Part shown: positions 1-6,844 of the stretch, one piece after another
Layout of the letters: the number at the start of each line of letters is the position of its first letter
Position numbering within the stretch: the stretch's first letter is position 1
Assembly (NCBI RefSeq): GCF_040605455.1
Contig: NZ_JBEXCV010000160.1
Span: 1-19,818, forward strand
Origin: Embleya sp040605455
GTDB taxonomy: Bacteria; Actinomycetota; Actinomycetes; Streptomycetales; Streptomycetaceae
Direction of reading: 5' to 3'
DNA length: 19,818 nucleotides
Notes under the pieces: model-generated
Told to the model about the DNA's origin: nothing
Database searches by the model: none
The model's input: the letters and a program-made list of their open reading frames with translations, nothing else
Position numbers and translations under genes: made by a program

Positions 1-170
1 CGCCGAACCCGCTGATCGAGGAGATCCTGTTGAACTCCCGATGGGGCGAGGACTTCCGCACCGATCTCAGCGTGGCGGGTTCTGCTCCGCCCAACGGCGC
101 CCGAGTTCGGTGCGGAAGTCCTCGCCCCATCGGGAGTTCAACAGGATCTCCTCGATCAGCGGGTTCGGCG
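1..170. repeat. Long near-perfect inverted repeat at the window edge
   Basis: Bases 1-68 are the reverse complement of bases 103-170. The first 64 positions pair perfectly (1 with 170 through 64 with 107). One mismatch follows at 65/106 and then three more pairs. The loop, 69-102, is 34 bases. The right arm codes for the last part of GAP1b; the left arm lies beyond that gene's stop, which falls at 67-69 inside the repeat. The plus strand of the left arm therefore encodes the same peptide (NSRWGEDFRT). The repeat begins exactly at base 1 and may continue outside the window. A stem this long and exact is unlike a normal terminator. It fits a foldback chimera at a contig end or a very recent inverted duplication. 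Confidence 0.95.
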
Positions 171-2259
171 AGCGATCCCGGCGGTCGGAGAGCACGCAGA
201 TCGCGATCTGGCGCAACACGCCCTTGGTGTCGGTCTTGGGCGCCAGCACCACCACGAGCAGTTGTTCGAAGAGCTTGCGGGTGCGCTTGTCGCCCGCGCC
301 GGCCGCTTCGAGGCGGTCGCCGAACTGCTCGGCGTCCAGCAAGGTTTCGCGCATCGCCCGCAGGTCGTCCGGGTTCCACGCCTCCGGCGCCAGCTGCCGG
401 CGGCGCTGTTCCAGGCGCGTGGTCAGCCGGTCCGCGATCACCGGCAACACCCGTAGGTCGGCGAGCCGCAGCGCGACCGCGAGCGTGACGATGTTGTCGA
501 TGCCGGCGACCTCGGTCTTGGCCGCGCCGCCGCCGAGCGCGCGTTCGCGCAGCGTGGGCTTGTCCGGGAGGCGCTTGACCGCGCGCCGTATCTTGTCCAC
601 CTCGGTGTCCGGGATGTTGTACTCGGCCCACGAACTCCACGGCGCGTTCCGGGCGCTGGCGGGCAGTGCGCCCGGGGTCGGCGGGCTCCCCGTCCCGCCG
701 CCGGCCCGGCGATCCGGGTTCGTGTCCGGGTCGGCGTCCGAGTCGTCCTCGGTGAGCGGCAGCGCGGGTATCGGCAGTTCGCCGCGCTCCTCCTCGAAGC
801 CCGGCCACGGCCCGGTGAAGGCGTCCTCGATCTCCTCGAACACCGCGCCGTCGTCGGCGAGCCAGATCACGTCCGGGGTCTCGCTCGGCTCGGCCGCCTC
901 ACTCGTACGCACCGGCTCGGTCGCCCGCACCGGCTCCGGCGGCGCCTTCGGGGCCACCATCGGGCGGGGCACCCGCGCCTTCGCGGAGACCGTCGACCGG
1001 GCCGGCTCCGCCGCGTACGGAAAGGCCGGCTCCTCCTCGGCGGCCCCCGCCACCGTGACCACCCGCGGCTCGCGTGGATCCCGTTCGACGCGCCCGGCGC
1101 GGTCCGCCCGCTCGGGCCGCCCGACCCGCTCGGGCCGCCCGACCTGCTCGACCTGCTCGACCGGTTCGACCCGTTGTGCCCGCGCCGCCCGCTCGATCGG
1201 TTCGTCCCGCGCCGGCCGCTCGGACCGACCCGATGCCGGGGCGGCCACGGGCCCCGGTTCGGGAGCCCTCTCCGGTCCGGGTTCGGCGACCTCGACGCCC
1301 GGCACCCGGGCCCCGGCGGTCCACCGGCCCAACCGGGTGCAGATTTCCCGGGACCGCTCCTCGGCCCGCTCGTGTGGGAACCGGCGCAGGTCGAGCATGC
1401 CCTCCAGGAGTCGGTGGACGCCCGACCAGTCGGTGTCCACGTACCGGCTCACCAGCAACGCCGCCGCATGCGCGTGCACATCCGAACCCGCCTTGGGCTC
1501 CTCCCGCGCCAGCAGCCCATATCGACCCGCCCACGGCTGCGCGTCCCGCGGCCGGCGCGGCAGCACCACGAACCTCGGCTTGGCCGAGTGGGCCAACGTC
1601 TCGAACGTGGAGAACGTGAAGGCCCCCGGAACCAGCCGCGGGAGCAGATCGGCGAGCCCCCACAGCACCGGCACCGGGTCGATCCCGACGTCCGCCTGCT
1701 GGAACGCGAAGAATCGGCTCGGGTGGCGCAGCACCGCGGCCACCGTGACCTCCAACAGGTGCGCCTGGCCGCGGGCCCGCCCACGCAACCATTCGGCGTT
1801 GCCGTCGAGCGCGGCCTCCACGAAGTCCCGTTCGAGCGGGGCGAGTCCGTAGCCGCGCGGGATGTCCTCCAGGGGCGTCTCGTCCGCCCACACCGCTTCC
1901 TGGGTGAGCACCAGCGCGCGGTGCGGGCCCAGGTCACGGCCCGGGTCGAGGAGGACGCGCGCGTTGTTGCCCTCGACCACGTACTCGCGCCGGATCACCG
2001 CGGCACCTCGACCGGTGTGCACCAGCGCGACACTGGTCACCGGCGCTCCGCGGTCGTCCACGTCGACCGCCACATGCTCGCGCAAGTCGTCGTGCCAGGC
2101 CCGGAGTTCGTCCCGGGACACCGAGGAAGCGATCGGTCCCAGTCCGCGCCCGCCGAGCAGGCTGTCGTCCTGGCGTCGGTAGACGATCTGCCGAAACCCG
2201 CCCGCGTCGGCAGCGGCCGGCGGCTGGTTCCCTCGCGGCTGCGCCGCCCGTACGGTCAT
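67..2259 (-). CDS. GAP1-like protein, second copy (GAP1b)
   Basis: This 730-residue protein has a QIVYRR motif at residues 24-29, followed by an N-terminal region shared with GAP1a and the GTPase protein. A middle block reads VLWGL, then FTFSTFE near residue 215, then PRFVVLPR. The family is known as GTPase-associated protein 1; its biochemical activity is not established to my knowledge, and a cytoplasmic adaptor or effector role is inference. A Pro/Arg/Glu-rich linker runs from about residue 310 to 540. A helical C-terminal region follows that does not resemble the C-terminus of GAP1a. The start is the ATG at 2259, which shares an ATGA with the stop of the preceding mini-gene. An upstream in-frame start at 2418 would lie entirely inside that gene and is less likely. 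The stop sits inside the 1-170 inverted repeat, so the last dozen or so residues may be an assembly product. Confidence 0.85.
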   Translation of the reverse strand: MTVRAAQPRGNQPPAAADAGGFRQIVYRRQDDSLLGGRGLGPIASSVSRDELRAWHDDLREHVAVDVDDRGAPVTSVALVHTGRGAAVIRREYVVEGNNARVLLDPGRDLGPHRALVLTQEAVWADETPLEDIPRGYGLAPLERDFVEAALDGNAEWLRGRARGQAHLLEVTVAAVLRHPSRFFAFQQADVGIDPVPVLWGLADLLPRLVPGAFTFSTFETLAHSAKPRFVVLPRRPRDAQPWAGRYGLLAREEPKAGSDVHAHAAALLVSRYVDTDWSGVHRLLEGMLDLRRFPHERAEERSREICTRLGRWTAGARVPGVEVAEPGPERAPEPGPVAAPASGRSERPARDEPIERAARAQRVEPVEQVEQVGRPERVGRPERADRAGRVERDPREPRVVTVAGAAEEEPAFPYAAEPARSTVSAKARVPRPMVAPKAPPEPVRATEPVRTSEAAEPSETPDVIWLADDGAVFEEIEDAFTGPWPGFEEERGELPIPALPLTEDDSDADPDTNPDRRAGGGTGSPPTPGALPASARNAPWSSWAEYNIPDTEVDKIRRAVKRLPDKPTLRERALGGGAAKTEVAGIDNIVTLAVALRLADLRVLPVIADRLTTRLEQRRRQLAPEAWNPDDLRAMRETLLDAEQFGDRLEAAGAGDKRTRKLFEQLLVVVLAPKTDTKGVLRQIAICVLSDRRDRSPNPLIEEILLNSRWGEDFRTELGRRWAEQNPPR
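1110..1171. repeat. Tandem repeats in the GAP1b linker
   Basis: Two 18-base units (1110-1127 and 1128-1145) differ only in their last base. They are followed by degenerate 9-base gctcgacc-type units to about 1171. Read on the minus strand they encode VEPVEQVEQ followed by VGRPER repeats in the disordered linker between the GAP1 middle and C-terminal regions. The repeat phase is a multiple of three, so copy number can change without frameshift. Confidence 0.8.
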
Positions 2260-2300
2260 GGCTGCGGTTCCGTCCTGTTTGGCGCGATGTCGAGGTCCTC
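2168..2300. repeat. Direct repeat, copy A (GAP1b leader and preceding junction)
   Basis: This 133-base stretch matches 2635-2768 at about 90% identity, with 12 mismatches by eye and a one-base gap. The offset is 467 bases. It covers the last codons of the mini-gene, the junction, and the first 30 or so codons of GAP1b. The gap removes the stop codon that copy B retains. Beyond about 2300 the two copies fall quickly to ordinary paralogue similarity. Confidence 0.9.
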
Positions 2301-2726
2301 CAGGGCGAGTCGACCGTATTCGAGCAGGAACGGCTCGCGATAGCGGGTGAACCAGGGCGCGGCGCACAACACGCGCCGATACTCGTCCCACAGCGGATAG
2401 GGCGTCCGGAGCTGCCACGCCGTGCCCGCGATGTCCGCACCGAAGGTGGGGAGTCTGCCGTGGGCCACGATGAGCCCGGCCATCTCCCCCGACAACCGGC
2501 TGAGTAGCTCACGCGGGGCACCGCGGCCGTCGAGGGTCATGATGTCCTCGTGCAGCCGGCCGAGTACCGACGCGTATGCATGCCTTTGATGCCAATCCAA
2601 CCGCTGCTCGCCCTGGTACGCGCGGTGTACGACGTTCTGGTGTCGGTGGACGATCTGCCGAAACCCGTCCGCGTCGGCAGCGGCCCGCGGCTGGTTCCCT
2701 CGCGGCTGCGCCGCCCGTGCCGTCAT
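2256..2726 (-). CDS. Chimeric GAP1 mini-protein (GAP1b leader fused to a GAP1a-type C-terminal domain)
   Basis: This 156-residue protein is built from two parts found in its neighbours. Residues 1-30 (MTARAAQPRG through QIVHRHQ) are nearly identical to the first 30 residues of GAP1b. Residues from about 37 to 147 align end to end with the last 115 or so residues of GAP1a, at roughly 35-40% identity by eye (shared AYA, RLHE, ELL, AGT, LRT, LDI-P). The large GAP1 N-terminal and middle regions are absent. It starts at the ATG at 2726, 18 bases after the GAP1a stop. Its stop overlaps the GAP1b start as ATGA. Compared with GAP1a, a one-base deletion after the final LDI-P codons removes the stop and adds seven residues (NRTEPQP). 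It could be a functional stand-alone C-terminal domain, for example a competitor or regulator of GAP1a, or a decaying by-product of tandem duplication. The intact frame and divergence of the domain favour selection at some stage. Confidence 0.75.
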   Translation of the reverse strand: MTARAAQPRGNQPRAAADADGFRQIVHRHQNVVHRAYQGEQRLDWHQRHAYASVLGRLHEDIMTLDGRGAPRELLSRLSGEMAGLIVAHGRLPTFGADIAGTAWQLRTPYPLWDEYRRVLCAAPWFTRYREPFLLEYGRLALEDLDIAPNRTEPQP

Positions 2727-2768
2727 GGGTACGGTTCCGTCCTGTCATGGCGTGATGTCGAGTTCCTC
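2635..2768. repeat. Direct repeat, copy B (mini-gene leader and preceding junction)
   Basis: This is the partner of 2168-2300. It spans the end of GAP1a, the 18-base spacer and the first codons of the chimeric mini-gene. Copy B keeps an in-frame TGA (2745-2747) after the LDITP codons. Copy A has lost it by a one-base deletion. The two copies mark the ends of a 467-base tandem-duplicated unit. Confidence 0.9.
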
Positions 2769-4676
2769 GAACATGAGCCGACCGCACTCGCGCTGGAGCA
2801 GCCCATAGCAGTCGGCGCTCGACATCGCGTGCACCAGAACGCGTTGGTAGCGCCTCCAGCCTCCGTCGAACGTGCGAAGTCGCATGACCGTGCCCGCGAC
2901 ACCGGCGACGAAGTGCGGAAAGCGATCGCTGTCCTGGGCAACCATCCGGGCCATCCTCCCCAGCAGGGTGTGCAGCAACTCCTCCTCCACCCCGCAGTCG
3001 GCGAGGGTGGCGATGCCCTCGTGCAGTCGCACGAGCACCTCCGCATAGGCACGCAGGGAGCGCCACTCAGGCCGCGGATTCGCGTACTCGTGATCGACTC
3101 GGACGGCCAGGTTCCACACCACCGCCTCCAGCAGTGGCGACTCGACGAGCAGCAGCGCGGCCGCGAGCGAGCCTGTGTCGGCCCGAGCGATCGCCTTGCC
3201 GACCCGCAGGGTCTCCCGACCGCCGTTCTCGGCCATCTGTTCGGCGGCCTGCCGCAGCGCCGTGAATCCGTCCTGGGTCGCCATCAAGTCGTACCACGCG
3301 TCCCAGTCCCACCGGCCCCGCGCGGACCAGGCCGAAGTGTCCTGGGGCAGTTCGGGACGATTCACGGACCCGGTGGCCTCGGGGCGGACCGACTCCGCCG
3401 GGGGCGCCGGTCGGTTTGGACGAGTCGGACCGGGCACGGACGGACCGCTGCCGACCCGGCCCGTCCACGCCGAGGACGCGCCGCCCGAGTCCCCCGCCAC
3501 GGGAGCGTCCCGCCGGGCACGCGCGTCGTAGGCACCGGCCCGGTCCGGCGCTTCCCGGTCCAAGTACTCGGCCCACGGGTTCGGTTCGTCCTGTTCGTCG
3601 TGCTCTTGGGTCCACGTGTCGGTGTACTCGGTCGTCGCCGAATCCTGGGAATACCCCAGCTTCGACCATCCCACGACCGGGCTGTCCATCTCACCCGCCG
3701 GGTCGTCCCGCGATACCGGGCCGACCGCCGGTATCGGGTGCGTCGCGCCGGGTGCGGGTCCGAGCACGTGGTTGGCACGGTCCAGGTTCGACGCGTCGGT
3801 CCCGACCGCGTCGTCGAGTTCCCGCAGCGTGCCCAGCATCTCGGCCCACGACCACTCGCCGTAGCGCCGCACCAGAACGCGTGCGGCCTCGCGGAACACG
3901 TCCTGCCCCGGTTCGGCGCGCGGGTCGATCCGGACCCGGCCGGCCGGCTCCGGCGTGTTGGGCCAGCGTGGCACCAGCACGAAACTCGGCTTCACCGCCG
4001 CGTCGCTGGTCTCGTACGTGGAGAAGGTCCTTCCCCCCGGTGCCACCCACCCCGCCAGGTCGAACACGCCCCAGAGCAGCGGCACGATGTCCGCACCGAC
4101 ATGCTCGGTGAGCAAGGTGAACTTCCGATCCTGGTTGCGCATCACCGCCGCCAGCACGACCTCGACCAGTTCCGCATGCTCCCGCGCCTGGGCGCGGATC
4201 GTCTCGTGCACGTCGGCGCGGTGCGCGTCCGGGCAGATCGACACCCCACCCAGCGCCACGTCGTCCCGCACGTCGAGGCGCGGGATCCCCGATCCGGTCA
4301 GCCCGCCGCCGTACCGGTCGTGCAGCCACACGGCCGCCAGCATGGTGTGCGGCCGGATCACGCGTTCGGGGTCGAGCAGCACGTGCGCGTTGTTGCCGGG
4401 CCGGTTGCTGGCGTGGATCGCGGCCTCGCGCAGGATCAGCGCGTGCCGGTCCCCCGGGAGGTGCACCCGGCACATGCTCCAGTCGGGCGTCTCCGGCAGG
4501 GAACGGTCCATCGAGACATGGCTGTTCAGGCCCCGGTCCCACTCCTGGAGTCGTTCGCGATCGAGCGAGCCGGCGACCGGGCCCATGCCCTGGCGGCCGA
4601 ACAGGTCCCCGTAGCTCCAGCGATACACGATCTGATCCAGCGGATCCCGCTCGTCCGCTCCGGTCTCCGACGCCAT
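2745..4676 (-). CDS. GAP1-like protein, first copy (GAP1a)
   Basis: This 643-residue protein opens with QIVYRW at residues 15-20. It carries the same N-terminal and middle regions as GAP1b and the GTPase protein: GNNAHVLLDP, VPLLWG, FSTYE near residue 216, and PSFVLVPRWP. A Pro/Gly/Asp-rich linker covers roughly residues 310-470. A helical C-terminal domain of about 170 residues ends in EELDITP. The start chosen is the ATG at 4676, one base after the TGA of the GTPase gene and preceded by a GGGGG tract at suitable spacing. A longer reading from 4757 would lie wholly inside the GTPase gene. Position immediately after the GTPase gene, with effectively no gap, implies co-translation and a partnership. 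By family knowledge it belongs to the GTPase-associated protein 1 group; adaptor or effector function is inference. Confidence 0.85.
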   Translation of the reverse strand: MASETGADERDPLDQIVYRWSYGDLFGRQGMGPVAGSLDRERLQEWDRGLNSHVSMDRSLPETPDWSMCRVHLPGDRHALILREAAIHASNRPGNNAHVLLDPERVIRPHTMLAAVWLHDRYGGGLTGSGIPRLDVRDDVALGGVSICPDAHRADVHETIRAQAREHAELVEVVLAAVMRNQDRKFTLLTEHVGADIVPLLWGVFDLAGWVAPGGRTFSTYETSDAAVKPSFVLVPRWPNTPEPAGRVRIDPRAEPGQDVFREAARVLVRRYGEWSWAEMLGTLRELDDAVGTDASNLDRANHVLGPAPGATHPIPAVGPVSRDDPAGEMDSPVVGWSKLGYSQDSATTEYTDTWTQEHDEQDEPNPWAEYLDREAPDRAGAYDARARRDAPVAGDSGGASSAWTGRVGSGPSVPGPTRPNRPAPPAESVRPEATGSVNRPELPQDTSAWSARGRWDWDAWYDLMATQDGFTALRQAAEQMAENGGRETLRVGKAIARADTGSLAAALLLVESPLLEAVVWNLAVRVDHEYANPRPEWRSLRAYAEVLVRLHEGIATLADCGVEEELLHTLLGRMARMVAQDSDRFPHFVAGVAGTVMRLRTFDGGWRRYQRVLVHAMSSADCYGLLQRECGRLMFEELDITP

Positions 4677-4677
4677 C

Positions 4678-6819
4678 TCACACCCCCACGCGCTCGACCC
4701 CGGCCTGATCGAGCATGTCGCACATCGCCAGGATCGACACGATGGGTTCGAGAACACGTCGCGGCCGGATGCCGCCGGGGAAGCGGCCGTCCCGGTCGCG
4801 GGCCCCGGTGGCCGACACGAAATGCATCGTGCAGCGCCGGAATTCCTCGAACGGACTGAGCCAGGCCACCGCGTCGTGAGCGTGCAGGAAGGAGTACACG
4901 TCGCGGCTCTCGGCGGCCACCCGTGCCGGGTCCACCTGCCCGGGCCTGGGCGGGTGCGAGCCCAACCAGGCGTCCACGGGCGGCTCGAACCGGATCAGGT
5001 CGGACTTGGTCACCGCGACCGTGACCGGCCGGCCGAGCAACTCCGCGGTACGCGGCAGCCGGTCCATCACCGCGGCGAAGGTCCGGTCGCCCCGCCGGAC
5101 GCCGGGTGCGTCCTCGCCCTCGCCGGTCAGCCGGCGCAACTCGGGCAGGTCGACCGCGACCACCGGGTCCACCACGAAGACGAACGCGTCGGCGGCGGCC
5201 AGGAATTGCATTTCCCGGCCACCCCTGGCCAGGTCCTCGCCGCTGACGTCGAAGAAGGCGATCGGCCGGGTCCGGCCGGCCGAGCGCAGCAGCAGCGCGT
5301 CGGCGAACTGGACCAGGTTCCCCTGGTGGTTGACCGTGGTCGCGAGCATGGTCCCGCGTTGGAGCGGGTCGACCCTGTTGCGCAGGTAGTCCTGATGCTG
5401 GTCGGGGTCCACCGGCTGGTGCGTCACACCGTACGGGCGCAGCCCGCCGGCGTCGATCTCGGCGATCATCGCGGCGAGCAGGTGCGTCTTGCCGGAGAGA
5501 CCGTCCCCGATCAGCCCGATCACCAGTGGCGGTTCGTGGATCAGGTAGTTGGTGGGCAGGTAGTGCTCGCGCTCCTCGTCCCCGCCGGGGTTGGGGCAGC
5601 GCATGAAGGTCGCGCGCAGCCGGTCGTGCCGCTTGACCGGGTCGGTGACCGTGCTCAGGTTCACCCGTTCGTAGCGCAGCCGGTCGTCGCGCTCGTAGAG
5701 GTCGTTCTCGTTCCATCGGATCAGGTCCAGGCAATAGGGGCAGCGCACCTCGGGTCGATTCGGGTCGATGGGACCGGCCGCCGGAGCGGCGGCCGGTTGG
5801 GCACCGGGGGACGACACCTGGGGCGGCACGCGGGGCATCTCCCGGGTGCCCTCTTCCGGCGGTTGTTCCGCCCTGGTCCCGGGTGACGTGCGCGGCTTGG
5901 TCCTCGCCTCCCGGCGGGCGCCGAGCGCGTCCAGCCGGCCCCGGATCTCCTCCACCCGGGTCGCCTCGGGCAGCGTGTGCACCTCGGTGGGCACGTTGAG
6001 CAGCCGGTGGAAGCCCGCCCACCCCTCGCCCACATAGTGCTTCACCATCCGCCGGGCGAGTTCGCGATGCGCGTCGAACGGCTCGTCGCGTCCGGTCAGA
6101 TCGACCCGCACCCGGGTCCCGGGCCCGGCGCCGGGCACCCGGGGCAGGATGACGAACCGGGGTGCGCCCTTGGGATCGGGGGTCGTGTCGTCGACCTCGA
6201 AGGTGGAGAACGTCCACGGCCCCGGCAGCAGCGCGGTGAGCAGGTGTTGCAGGCCCCACAGCAGCGCCGTGGCGTCCTCGGTGGTGGCCGGCAGCAGGGC
6301 CACCCGGGCCCGGGGCCGGCGCAGCACCGCGGCGGTGAACACCTCCAGCGGGTCGCCGAGCCGGCGGGCCCGCTCGTGCAGGCCGCCGGCGGCGAGTTCG
6401 AATGCCTCGGCCAGCCGCTCGTCGGCGAGCGGCTTGAGGCCGTAGCCGGCCGGGGTCCGGTCCGGGTCGAGCGCGCCGGGTGCCCGCGCCTCCAGCGAGC
6501 CCCACGCGATGGCGTCGAACGGCGCGATGCTGTCCCGCGGGCCGACCAGGACGTGCGCGGAGTTGTTCAGCCGCTGACGGCGCGCGTCGGCGGTGAACGC
6601 GCGGCGCACGAGTGCGACGCCCAGCGGGGTGTCGAGCAGACACACGCTGGAGGCCGGGCAGGCGGGGTCGCCGTAGTCCATCGTGACCGCGTCGGCCAAC
6701 CGGGTGCGGGTGTGCCAGCCGAAGAGTTCGTCACGGCTCAGGGACGTGGCGACCGGGACGATGCCGCGGCGCCCGAGCAGCCCGTCGGGGTCCCAGCGGT
6801 ACACGATCTGATGCAGCAT
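4678..6819 (-). CDS. TRAFAC-type GTPase with N-terminal GAP1-like region and Cys cluster
   Basis: This 713-residue protein is a fusion. Residues 1 to about 240 repeat the GAP1 pattern: QIVYRW at 4-9, NNSAHVLVGP, ALLWGL, FSTFE near 203 and PRFVILPR. After a basic, Pro-rich linker comes a metal-site candidate, CPYC at 360-363 plus C408 in RCPNP. Only three Cys are present, so a nearby His may complete the site. The GTPase domain follows: P-loop GDGLSGKT (438-445, Lys444), DVSG at 524-527 as the switch II DxxG, and TKSD at 604-607 as the base-specificity motif in place of NKxD. It is probably the nucleotide switch of the operon, acting in the cytoplasm. Its ATG at 6819 has a GAGG site seven bases upstream and lies 25 bases after the kinase-like gene. 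That it is an active GTPase is inference from intact motifs. Confidence 0.88.
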   Translation of the reverse strand: MLHQIVYRWDPDGLLGRRGIVPVATSLSRDELFGWHTRTRLADAVTMDYGDPACPASSVCLLDTPLGVALVRRAFTADARRQRLNNSAHVLVGPRDSIAPFDAIAWGSLEARAPGALDPDRTPAGYGLKPLADERLAEAFELAAGGLHERARRLGDPLEVFTAAVLRRPRARVALLPATTEDATALLWGLQHLLTALLPGPWTFSTFEVDDTTPDPKGAPRFVILPRVPGAGPGTRVRVDLTGRDEPFDAHRELARRMVKHYVGEGWAGFHRLLNVPTEVHTLPEATRVEEIRGRLDALGARREARTKPRTSPGTRAEQPPEEGTREMPRVPPQVSSPGAQPAAAPAAGPIDPNRPEVRCPYCLDLIRWNENDLYERDDRLRYERVNLSTVTDPVKRHDRLRATFMRCPNPGGDEEREHYLPTNYLIHEPPLVIGLIGDGLSGKTHLLAAMIAEIDAGGLRPYGVTHQPVDPDQHQDYLRNRVDPLQRGTMLATTVNHQGNLVQFADALLLRSAGRTRPIAFFDVSGEDLARGGREMQFLAAADAFVFVVDPVVAVDLPELRRLTGEGEDAPGVRRGDRTFAAVMDRLPRTAELLGRPVTVAVTKSDLIRFEPPVDAWLGSHPPRPGQVDPARVAAESRDVYSFLHAHDAVAWLSPFEEFRRCTMHFVSATGARDRDGRFPGGIRPRRVLEPIVSILAMCDMLDQAGVERVGV

Positions 6820-6844
6820 CAGCCGACCTCACCTGCCGTCGCGT

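Noticed and set aside
30..66. Plus-strand peptide NSRWGEDFRT resembling the end of GAP1b
   Set aside because: It is only the mirror of the inverted repeat; downstream the frame is antisense to GAP1b. It is not treated as a gene.
41..1852. Long plus-strand open frame with repetitive Arg/Ser/Gly composition
   Set aside because: It is antisense to GAP1b, has no family motif, and its composition is what high-GC codon bias produces on the opposite strand.
2550..4859. Long plus-strand open frame over GAP1a
   Set aside because: It is a shadow of the GAP1a gene, with His/Arg/Val-rich sequence and no recognisable domain.
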